From Alteribacillus bidgolensis (GTDB lineage Bacteria; Bacillota; Bacilli; Bacillales; Marinococcaceae): a stretch of 64,000 nucleotides of DNA. Below are positions 44,763-56,329 of the stretch, piece after piece. Within the stretch, counting starts at the first letter, position 1, and every line of letters begins with the position of its first letter. A model generated the notes under the pieces. The model was not told where the DNA came from and ran no database searches. It was given only the letters and a program-made list of their open reading frames with translations. Position numbers and translations under genes: made by a program. The DNA is taken from contig NZ_KZ614149.1 of NCBI RefSeq assembly GCF_002886255.1, positions 3,224,001 to 3,288,000 of the forward strand. The letters are read 5' to 3'.

Positions 44763-45422
44763 ATGTTAGAAGTGATTGGCTTTCCTCTTTTACTATCCTT
44801 GCAAGTAGCTGTAATTGCGACAAGTACGTCCTTTGTTTTTGGTATTATTTTGGCATGGATATTTACAGTCTACCATAATAAGTGGACGGAGCTTTTATCT
44901 TTAATGATGATGCTGCCGTTAGTACTTCCTCCTACCGTTTTAGGTTATTATATAATGCTTTTGCTTGGAAGCAACAGTTGGATTGGCAGATTTATTGAAG
45001 CAGTTTCAGGCAGTACAGTACTGTTTACTTGGCAAGCAGCTGTTATAGCAGCTGCTATTGCAGCCCTTCCGTTAATTATTCGTCCGATGCAAGCTGCATT
45101 TGAATCCATCAATACAAATACCTTAGAGGCTGCCCAGTTAGACGGAGCGAGTAAATGGCAAATCTTTATTCGAATTATGACTCCGCTTTCCTACAAAGGA
45201 ATGATTGCTGGAGTGGTGCTAGGGTTTGCCCGGGCCATAGGAGAATTTGGTGCAACCTTAATGGTGGCAGGTAATATTCCTGGTAAAACGCAAACATTAT
45301 CTATTGCTATTTACGATTCAGTTCAAGCAAATCGCATGAATGAAGCGCACCTTATGGTTATGGTGCTGAGTATCACTACTATTTTAATTTTATTGGTAAC
45401 GACAAAGTTTTTAAAGCAATAA
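44763..45422 (+). CDS. modB: Molybdate ABC transporter permease ModB
   Basis: 219 residues with five membrane helices, PLVLPPTVLGYYIMLLLG and the EAA loop TNTLEAAQLDGASKWQIFIR, then GFARAIGEFGATLMVAGNIP. Starts one base after modA. No ModC ATPase follows; the next gene is tadA. Confidence 0.92.
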   Translation: MLEVIGFPLLLSLQVAVIATSTSFVFGIILAWIFTVYHNKWTELLSLMMMLPLVLPPTVLGYYIMLLLGSNSWIGRFIEAVSGSTVLFTWQAAVIAAAIAALPLIIRPMQAAFESINTNTLEAAQLDGASKWQIFIRIMTPLSYKGMIAGVVLGFARAIGEFGATLMVAGNIPGKTQTLSIAIYDSVQANRMNEAHLMVMVLSITTILILLVTTKFLKQ

Positions 45423-45462
45423 TACAAAGTCAAATAGATGATTTTATTTCCGGGGTGACAAA

Positions 45463-45960
45463 ATGATGGAGACTTCTCATGAAAAATGGATGCAGCTTGC
45501 AGTGGAACAAGCATACAAGGCTCAAGAAAAAGAGGAAGTCCCTATTGGCTGCGTCATTGTTCATGATGGAACTGTAATTGGGGCGGGATATAACCAAAGA
45601 GAAACGAAACAGCAGTCAGCAGCGCATGCGGAATTGATAGCTATTCAACAAGCATGTGAATACATAGGGAGCTGGCGTCTTGAAAATTGTACGCTGTACG
45701 TAACACTAGAACCATGTCCTATGTGTGCAGGGGCTATTGTTCAGTCGCGAATTCCACATGTTGTGTTCGGTGCTGCAGACCCAAAAGCAGGCTGCGCTGG
45801 TACCTTAATGAACTTACTAGAAGAAGAGCGTTTTAATCACCGTGCTGAAGTAACTCATGGAATATTAGATGAGGTATGTTCAAACCTTTTAACCAATTTC
45901 TTTCGACAAATACGTAAAAATAAAAAAAATAAACGACATAAAATGTTTAACCAAGAATAA
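45463..45960 (+). CDS. tadA: tRNA-specific adenosine deaminase TadA
   Basis: 165 residues (ATG 45463 or 45466; GGGGTG upstream). Zinc deaminase motifs HAE (in AAHAELIAI, about 55) and PCPMC (about 85). Converts A34 to inosine in tRNA-Arg. The basic tail NKKNKRHK is longer than in most homologues. Equals yaaJ, directly before the SRP RNA as in B. subtilis. Confidence 0.95.
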   Translation: MMETSHEKWMQLAVEQAYKAQEKEEVPIGCVIVHDGTVIGAGYNQRETKQQSAAHAELIAIQQACEYIGSWRLENCTLYVTLEPCPMCAGAIVQSRIPHVVFGAADPKAGCAGTLMNLLEEERFNHRAEVTHGILDEVCSNLLTNFFRQIRKNKKNKRHKMFNQE

Positions 45961-46033
45961 ACCTAGTGGATTGGATTCCTCCTTCGCCCATGATATATTG
46001 AATATAGTAATGTTAATAGTGGGAGGGGAAAAC

Positions 46034-46198
46034 GTGCGTCCAAATCAATTTTCTGCTGAAACAGCTCAGAAACTGGCTGAAAAGCTGAATATGCCCATAG
46101 AACACATCGTTCATACACCACCTCATGTGATCATGGAAAAAATTGCTGAACTTGAAAAAAAAGAACAACAGCAAGAGCAAACTGCAGATAAAAAATAG
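46034..46198 (+). CDS. YycC-like small protein
   Basis: 54 residues from a GTG start with GGGAGGGG upstream: MRPNQFSAETAQKLAEKLNM, then PIEHIVHTPPHVIMEKIAEL and a Glu/Gln-rich tail. The pattern MRPxQxSxETAxxLAxxLNxP and the MHMPQHIL-like HTPPHVI fit the YycC family of Bacillus. Function unknown. An ATG at 45971 would add 21 residues but lacks a good ribosome-binding site. Confidence 0.7.
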   Translation: MRPNQFSAETAQKLAEKLNMPIEHIVHTPPHVIMEKIAELEKKEQQQEQTADKK

Positions 46199-46349
46199 GA
46201 TGTGACATATACATCAGTCATATTTATGTTCTTTAGTTACAGAGACGGATAAGTAAAGCAAGATTTATAAATTTACTATTGCATTCTTTGTCCATAAAAG
46301 ATATAATGAAAAGTGCGCTGAAAAAAGCGCCTTAAAAAGTTATCGAATT

Positions 46350-46619
46350 TGCCGTGCTAAGTGGGGAGGTAGCGGTGCCCTGTACTCGCAATCCGCTATA
46401 GCGGGACCGAATCCCTTCTTTAGGCTTTGTTTCCGTGAGGTCTGCCCTGAGTAAGTGGTGTAGACGTCCGGGTTCTGCGCAACGAAAACCCGTGAACCCT
46501 GTCAGGTCCGGAAGGAAGCAGCAGTAAGCGGACTCTTTCGTGTGCCGCAGAGTCGCCTGGGCCGAGCTAACTGCTCGGGTAACGCTCATGGAAGCATTGC
46601 CGACAGAAGGTGCACGGCT
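46350..46619 (+). ncRNA. ffs: Signal recognition particle RNA (large, Bacillus-type scRNA)
   Basis: About 270 bases. The ends pair (GCCGTGC at 46351-46357 with GCACGGC at 46612-46618). The SRP apical domain reads CCTGTCAGGTCCGGAAGGAAGCAGCAG (central GTCAGGTCCGGAAGGAAGCA, binding Ffh), and the 5-prime part forms the Alu-like domain found in Bacillus. It lies between tadA and dnaX, the conserved position of scr. Confidence 0.95.
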
Positions 46620-46640
46620 TTATACATACAATGATGAAGG

Positions 46641-46670
46641 ACGGCTCCAGCTGGGGCTGTTCTTTTTTTA
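46641..46670 (+). terminator. Intrinsic terminator of SRP RNA
   Basis: ACGGCTCC/GGGGCTGT with an AGCT loop (two wobble pairs), then TCTTTTTTTA. Confidence 0.8.
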
Positions 46671-46787
46671 CTCTCACAACATGTAATCCATATAAAATAT
46701 GGACAGGGAGAATACTTTGTGCTTTGAAAAGTCACCGTTTAATCGGTATAATTAAGAATGAAAAAGCAAAGGAAGGAGGTCCCGGGA

Positions 46788-48503
46788 GTGAGCTATAAAG
46801 CACTTTATAGAGTGTGGAGACCCCGATTCCTGCAAGATGTGGTAGGACAAGAACATATAACGAAAACACTTCAAAATGCTCTAGAACAGCAAAAGTTTTC
46901 TCATGCATACTTATTCAGTGGTCCAAGAGGAACGGGGAAAACCAGCGCTGCAAAAATCATTGCTAAAGCTATAAATTGCGAACAAGCGCCTGTCAGAGAG
47001 CCTTGCAATGAATGCCGGGCTTGTCGGGGAATTGCAGATGGTTCTGTAGTAGACGTGATTGAAATTGATGCTGCTTCTAATAATGGTGTAGATGAGATAA
47101 GGTATATCCGTGAAAATGTAATGGCTGCTCCTAGGGACATTCAATATAAAGTATACATTATAGATGAAGTTCATATGCTCTCCACAGGTGCATTTAACGC
47201 TCTCTTAAAAACATTAGAAGAACCGCCAAAGCATGCCGTTTTTATTCTGGCCACCACGGAACCTCACAAGATACCATTGACCATCATTTCCCGTTGTCAA
47301 CGTTTTGATTTCAAAAGAATTACCGCAAGAGATTTAGTTATGAGAATGAAATACATTATGCAAGAGCAAGGATGGGAAGCAGATGAAGAGGCTTTACATT
47401 TAATTGCTCGTTCAGCAGAAGGCGGTATGCGAGATGCTTTAAGTCTGCTCGATCAAGCTGTCTCTTTTTCAAAAGAAAAGGTAACAGCAGAAAATGTTTT
47501 AGCCATCACCGGAACCGTTTCACAGCAATTTTTAACGAAAGTGGTTTATTCTTTAAAAGAAAAAGATACGGCACCTGCTGTAGAAGCAGCCAATACACTG
47601 ATCCAGGAAGGAAAAGATCCTCTTCAGTTTATGGAAGATTTGATATACTATTTTCGGGACATGCTTTTGTATAAAACCGCCCCTCGTCTTGATGAAGTTA
47701 TGGACCGCGTTTCGGTTGATGAATCTTTTAAGGATTTAGCAGCTAACACTGAAATGTCATGGTTGTATGATGTGATCAACGGCTTAAATGAGTACCATCA
47801 AGAGATGAAGTGGGCAAGCCATCCTAAAATTTTTCTTGAGATGGCTCTAATTAATATATGTCATACGCCGAAAAGTTCATCTTCTGAAATTGCTGAAGAC
47901 TCGGGAGAAGTGGTTGATCTTAGAGAGAAAATTGCTCAATTAGAGCGAGAGGTGAAAAAATGGCAACAGTCTCCGCCGGCTCAAGAGAGTACAGCTGCTA
48001 CCGAGACGATTCAAAAGAGTAAAGCCGCACGTGAACAAACATCAAAAACGATAGCAACCGGGCTTGAAGGAGAAGGGAAAGTAAAAGCTATTCTTGAAGG
48101 GGCAACAAAGCAAGAACTTCAATTTGTTACTAGCAGCTGGCCTGACGTGATGAAACGAGTGAAACAGCAAAGTGTGCCAGCTCATGCGTGGTTAAGTGAC
48201 GCAAAGCCTGTGGTCTCAGATGGAGAAACCGTCTTATTGTCCTTTCAAAATGAAATGCATAGAAATATGGTGGACACAAAGTTCCGATCTTTAGTACAAG
48301 AAGCTTTAGAAGGAGTATGTGGAAAAACGTTACAGCCTTTAACCATTATTTCTGGGCAGTGGGAGAAAATAAAAGAAGGCTTTAAGAAAAAACAGCAATC
48401 AACAGAGGAAACTTCTTCATCTGAGGAAGAAAGCAAAGACCCTGTTATCGATGAAGCCATTAAATTAGTCGGTCCTGAATTAGTGGAAATAAAAGAAAAG
48501 TAG
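46788..48503 (+). CDS. dnaX: DNA polymerase III gamma/tau subunit
   Basis: 571 residues using a GTG start with AAGGAGG 8 bases upstream: MSYKALYRVWRPRFLQDVVG. Walker A GPRGTGKTSAAKI, zinc module C-x8-C-x2-C-x2-C (CEQAPVREPCNECRACRG), DEVHMLSTGAFNALLKTLEE and the sensor region, then domain III and a variable tau-like C-terminus. Core of the clamp loader. Confidence 0.97.
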   Translation: MSYKALYRVWRPRFLQDVVGQEHITKTLQNALEQQKFSHAYLFSGPRGTGKTSAAKIIAKAINCEQAPVREPCNECRACRGIADGSVVDVIEIDAASNNGVDEIRYIRENVMAAPRDIQYKVYIIDEVHMLSTGAFNALLKTLEEPPKHAVFILATTEPHKIPLTIISRCQRFDFKRITARDLVMRMKYIMQEQGWEADEEALHLIARSAEGGMRDALSLLDQAVSFSKEKVTAENVLAITGTVSQQFLTKVVYSLKEKDTAPAVEAANTLIQEGKDPLQFMEDLIYYFRDMLLYKTAPRLDEVMDRVSVDESFKDLAANTEMSWLYDVINGLNEYHQEMKWASHPKIFLEMALINICHTPKSSSSEIAEDSGEVVDLREKIAQLEREVKKWQQSPPAQESTAATETIQKSKAAREQTSKTIATGLEGEGKVKAILEGATKQELQFVTSSWPDVMKRVKQQSVPAHAWLSDAKPVVSDGETVLLSFQNEMHRNMVDTKFRSLVQEALEGVCGKTLQPLTIISGQWEKIKEGFKKKQQSTEETSSSEEESKDPVIDEAIKLVGPELVEIKEK

Positions 48504-48542
48504 TAATAAAGTGTAATTAATTCAAAATTGGAGGCTCTTAAA

Positions 48543-48854
48543 ATGAAAAACATGGGTAATATGATGAAGCAAATGCAGAAAATGCAAAAGCAGATGCAAA
48601 AAGCACAGGAAGAATTAAAAGAAAAAACGGTTGAAGCTACAGCAGGTGGCGGTGCTGTTAAAGTTACAGCAGCTGGAGATAAACGTATTGTTGACATTGA
48701 AATTGATGAAGACGTAGTAGACCCAGAAGACGTGGAAATGCTCCAAGATCTTATTCTTGCTGCAACGAATGAAGCGTTGAAGAAAGTGGATGAGCTCGCA
48801 GAACAAGATTTAGGTAAGTTCACCAAAGGAATGAACATCCCAGGAATGTTTTAG
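48543..48854 (+). CDS. ebfC: Nucleoid-associated protein, YbaB/EbfC family
   Basis: 103 residues from MKNMGNMMKQMQKMQKQMQK with TTGGAGG upstream; Met/Gln/Lys-rich helix, then VEATAGGGAVKVTAAGDKRI and DEDVVDPEDVEMLQDLI. Binds DNA non-specifically as a tweezer-like dimer. Between dnaX and recR as in most bacteria (yaaK). Confidence 0.95.
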   Translation: MKNMGNMMKQMQKMQKQMQKAQEELKEKTVEATAGGGAVKVTAAGDKRIVDIEIDEDVVDPEDVEMLQDLILAATNEALKKVDELAEQDLGKFTKGMNIPGMF

Positions 48855-48866
48855 GAGGAGGATACG

Positions 48867-49463
48867 GTGCAATATCCAACGCCTATATCAAAGTTAATAG
48901 AAGGATTTATGAAATTGCCGGGTATTGGCCCCAAAACGGCGAGCCGCCTGGCTTTTTACGTTCTTGATATGAAAGAAGAGGACGTTTTAGATTTTGCTAA
49001 ATCACTAGTGAATGCTAAACGGGATTTAACATATTGTTCTATGTGTCATCATATAACAGACATTGATCCTTGCAGAATTTGTGAAGATCAACAGCGGGAT
49101 CAGTCCGTGGTTTGTGTCGTACAGGACTCAAAAGATGTTATAGCTATGGAAAAAATGCGTGAATACTCTGGTTTATATCACGTACTGCATGGTGCTATAT
49201 CACCAATGGATGGCGTTGGACCGGAAGATATTAAAATTCCTGAGTTAATTAAACGCCTTCAGAATGATGAGATTCAAGAAGTAATCGTTGCGACCAATCC
49301 TACGATTGATGGAGAAGCAACGGCCATGTACATTTCCCGTTTGATTAAACCCACCGGTATTAAAGTAACCCGTATAGCGCATGGTCTCCCAATTGGGGGA
49401 GATTTAGAGTATGCAGATGAAGTGACGCTCTCAAAAGCTATTGAGGGGAGAAGAGAACTTTAG
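48867..49463 (+). CDS. recR: Recombination protein RecR
   Basis: 198 residues with a GTG start behind AGGAGGAGG. Helix-hairpin-helix (KLPGIGPKTASRLAFYVL), zinc finger CSMCHHITDIDPCRIC, TOPRIM (VVCVVQDSKDVIAMEK), and a Walker-B-like C-terminal part. Works with RecF and RecO to load RecA. Confidence 0.97.
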   Translation: MQYPTPISKLIEGFMKLPGIGPKTASRLAFYVLDMKEEDVLDFAKSLVNAKRDLTYCSMCHHITDIDPCRICEDQQRDQSVVCVVQDSKDVIAMEKMREYSGLYHVLHGAISPMDGVGPEDIKIPELIKRLQNDEIQEVIVATNPTIDGEATAMYISRLIKPTGIKVTRIAHGLPIGGDLEYADEVTLSKAIEGRREL

Positions 49464-49477
49464 GGTGGTGGAATAAC

Positions 49478-49699
49478 TTGCTTTTTCGAAAAAAAACGAT
49501 ACAAAAGGCAGAAAACGAGCGATTGGCTCAAATTATTCATGCAGTAAAACAAGAACTCGACCGTTATGAATACATCGTAGCTAATAGTGTAGAGCCCTCA
49601 CAAGAAATTCAAGCGGATTTAAAAAAGAAGAGGGCGAAATATATGTTTTTATTAAAAGAGGCTCGTTACCGCAAATTAAATAGTGAACAAAATACGTAA
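49478..49699 (+). CDS. yaaL: YaaL-like protein (DUF2508)
   Basis: 73 residues with a TTG start preceded by GGTGGTGG: MLFRKKTIQKAENERLAQII, then VKQELDRYEYIVANSVEP and a basic helix. Predicted helical and cytoplasmic; function unknown. The recR-yaaL-bofA order matches B. subtilis. Confidence 0.85.
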   Translation: MLFRKKTIQKAENERLAQIIHAVKQELDRYEYIVANSVEPSQEIQADLKKKRAKYMFLLKEARYRKLNSEQNT

Positions 49700-49707
49700 T
49701 GGTTCAA

Positions 49708-49740
49708 GCTGCTTCGGAGATTCCGTAAGCAGTTTTTTTC
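49708..49740 (+). terminator. Intrinsic terminator after yaaL
   Basis: GCTGCTTCGGA/TCCGTAAGCAG with one mismatch, then TTTTTTT. Confidence 0.85.
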
Positions 49741-49821
49741 TTAAGGATAAATTTTCAGCTTGTACATATATATGTGAGGAAAACAAATATTTAGTCTTAA
49801 TCATGATGCAGGAGGGAAAAC

Positions 49822-50088
49822 ATGGATCCTATACTTTACATCTCAATAGCAGGTATCGGCGTTTGTTTGTTTTTGTTGCTAGGTGGCGGGGTGAAGGCGT
49901 TTAGATGGACCGGTGGAATTTTTGTTCGCTTAATTATAGGAGCGTTGGCTTTGTTTTTTCTAAATGCTTTTGGAAGTGCTGTTGGTTATCATCTTCCTAT
50001 CAATGCCTTTACAGTAATGGTTTCAGGATTGCTTGGTATTCCAGGGGTAGTCATGCTTGTTGCCGTAGACCTTTTCATTCTTATGTGA
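49822..50088 (+). CDS. bofA: Pro-sigma-K processing inhibitor BofA
   Basis: 88 residues with three hydrophobic segments: MDPILYISIAGIGVCLFLLL, then FVRLIIGALALFFLNAFGSA and the C-terminal VNAFTV-like segment INAFTVMVSGLLGIPGVVML. Holds SpoIVFB inactive in the mother-cell-derived outer forespore membrane. AGGAGGG before the ATG. Indicates a spore former. Confidence 0.95.
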   Translation: MDPILYISIAGIGVCLFLLLGGGVKAFRWTGGIFVRLIIGALALFFLNAFGSAVGYHLPINAFTVMVSGLLGIPGVVMLVAVDLFILM

Positions 50089-50110
50089 AGTTCTATTATG
50101 AAAATTGTTA

Positions 50111-50138
50111 TTGACATTTACCGTAAAGAAGTTACAAT
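50111..50138 (+). promoter_or_regulatory. Upstream sigma-A promoter of the rRNA operon
   Basis: TTGACA (50111-50116), 16-base spacer, TACAAT (50133-50138). It lies upstream of repeat K, so its transcript would cross the repeat before reaching the rRNA. Confidence 0.7.
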
Positions 50139-50195
50139 AGGAAATCCGTGATTATAAATAAACAAAAAACAAAAGCAATTATTTTTATTTTTTTT

Positions 50196-50290
50196 GTACT
50201 TTAGGAAAGTTTAAACTTGCTAAAGGATCCAAAGTATAAGCAAAACTACGACTTCCTCCATATGGATTTGGCGGTAAGCCAAGTTTTTAT
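50196..50290 (+). repeat. Dispersed structured repeat family 1, copy K
   Basis: GTACTTTAGGAAAG to GCCAAGTTTTTAT, starting after a run of eight T. It sits between the upstream and the two main rRNA promoters, ending 11 bases before the next -35 hexamer. Shares the CCTCCA variant with copy I. Confidence 0.92.
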
Positions 50291-50301
50291 AAAATAAACT
50301 A

Positions 50302-50424
50302 TTGCATTTTTTTATCACGGGTGTTATATTATTATTTGTCGCTTAAACAAGCGAAGAGATTCTAAAAAAACTTATAAAAAAATATCATGAAGTTGTTGAC
50401 ATCATTTTGGTAACTTGTTATGAT
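50302..50424 (+). promoter_or_regulatory. Tandem main rRNA promoters
   Basis: First: TTGCAT (50302-50307), 17 bases, TATATT (50325-50330). Second: TTGACA (50396-50401), 17 bases, TATGAT (50419-50424). Both continue ATTAnTTGTCGCTT, a near-identical start region typical of coordinated growth control. A boxA-like TCCTTTGAAAATTGAA follows in the leader at 50459-50475. Confidence 0.85.
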
Positions 50425-50541
50425 ATTACTTGTCGCTTTGAAAGAGAGCGCTAAGTTGTCCTTTGAAAATTGAATGAAAGTCAAGCGTCTGTTAATTTCT
50501 TTAATTGTTATGTCAGATACAGCTTGTATCAGACGAACCAA

Positions 50542-52113
<1,572 letters not shown>

Positions 52114-52401
52114 ACGGAGTATTTTCCGAGTCGAGCTCCACTGGAGCTCTTGATCCAGGGAGCGGACGCTGTGACTTTCATTCAATTTTGAGAGGAGAAC
52201 TCTCAATGAATGATCTTCGGCTAAGTACGTCACGTCCTGTGACAACGCCGAAGGCAGGACATCCTGTCCGTTGTTCCTTGAAAACTGGATAACGAATGCA
52301 AGAGCCAAAGAATACACCGGAGTTTCATCAAGGTGGTCAGTACATGACCATGATTATGAGACTTTCGAGGCGTGTTTTAGAATAATACAACTACCTTTGT
52401 A
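52114..52401 (+). other. 16S-23S spacer without tRNA genes
   Basis: 288 bases, no tRNA-Ile or tRNA-Ala. It contains processing stems around both rRNAs, a boxA-like TTCCTTGAAAACTGGATAAC (52275-52294), and at 52214-52272 a segment resembling repeat family 2 (ACGTCACGTCCTGTGACAAC). Confidence 0.85.
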
Positions 52402-55341
<2,940 letters not shown>

Positions 55342-55471
55342 CAACAAAGGTAAGCGCCTCGTAGAACGGTTCAAATATTCGTTATGCAGTTTTGAGGGAG
55401 CAATTCCCTATCAAGAAAAGGATCGTTAAGATGTTGTCTCCTATGACGATGATCAAACGATTCCATCCAAA

Positions 55472-55589
<118 letters not shown>

Positions 55590-55596
55590 CATAACG

Positions 55597-55632
55597 AAAG
55601 CTGTCAGAATAGAATTCTGGCAGCTTTTTTGC
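55597..55632 (+). terminator. rRNA operon terminator
   Basis: AAAGCTGTCAGAATAGAATT then CTGGCAGCTTTTTTG; long stem AAAGCTGnCAGAAT/ATTCTGGCAGCTTT with a tiny loop and six T. Confidence 0.92.
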
Positions 55633-55818
55633 GTTAAGAAAATAAGTTCAAGGAAATAAAATACAGGATTTTTGATAGAGGTCTGCATTACGTACAAGAT
55701 GTACATCAGTTGAGGTTTCATTTCTAGACGATATACGAGAAAATATTTTATGTTTATAAATAGAAACGTGGATAAAATCTCATAATTTAGGAGAAACTAA
55801 GATTCATAGGAGGTGTGT

Positions 55819-56025
55819 ATGTTGACTTTTAAAAAGAAGGACAAATCATGGCGTGAACCTTGTATTCTATGTGAACGAGAAAAACAACATGGAATACACA
55901 TTCTAGACTCATTTTTATGCAAAGAATGTGAAAGGGAAATAATACACTTAGAACCAGAGAATCCGGCCTATGAAGAAAAGGTTAAAAAATTAAGAAAATT
56001 AAAAGGTCAAACATTACTTTCATAG
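55819..56025 (+). CDS. csfB: Anti-sigma-G factor Gin (CsfB)
   Basis: 68 residues from MLTFKKKDKSWREPCILCER; AGGAGG 5 bases before ATG 55819 (a GTG at 55813 overlaps the SD). Two zinc-binding pairs, CILC (16-19) and CKEC (about 36-39), with EPENPAYEEKVKKLRK at the C-terminus, as in CsfB. It restrains sigma-G (and sigma-E) during sporulation. Located right after the rRNA operon, as in B. subtilis. Confidence 0.9.
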   Translation: MLTFKKKDKSWREPCILCEREKQHGIHILDSFLCKECEREIIHLEPENPAYEEKVKKLRKLKGQTLLS

Positions 56026-56103
56026 ATAAATTGCAAGAAACAGATCAATACGTCATAATTCTAATAGAATGTATAAACGATGCATGATGAAAGATGTAGA
56101 ATC

Positions 56104-56265
56104 TTATATGTCGAAATCGCTAAACTCCTGTTTTAACCTGATAATCAACACCTTATTGAGTGCGGGGCGATGAAATATGGAAGGTTTTTTGATGAACAAG
56201 TTTCCTATTTTTTTCTTCCGTAAGCCTTGCTCCGATAAAAGGCGATTCATTTTCTCATCACTCAT
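56104..56265 (-). CDS. Small basic hypothetical protein, 53 residues
   Basis: Not recognised. Minus-strand frame MSDEKMNRLLSEQGLRKKKI to LKQEFSDFDI-stop, with AAGGGAGCAATCCA before ATG 56265. Rich in Lys/Arg and leucine, no membrane segment. It lies divergent to yaaO where B. subtilis has xpaC-yaaN. The good ribosome-binding site is the main support; the rest of 56026-56329 shows no other feature. Confidence 0.4.
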   Translation of the reverse strand: MSDEKMNRLLSEQGLRKKKIGNLFIKKPSIFHRPALNKVLIIRLKQEFSDFDI

Positions 56266-56329
56266 TGGATTGCTCCCTTAACTTAAGAAAGAAACATTTT
56301 CGCCTTAAAACGATAAAAGAGGTACTAAG

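Noticed and set aside
46332..46589. Minus-strand frame at the SRP RNA
   Set aside because: Entirely within the SRP RNA gene on the opposite strand.
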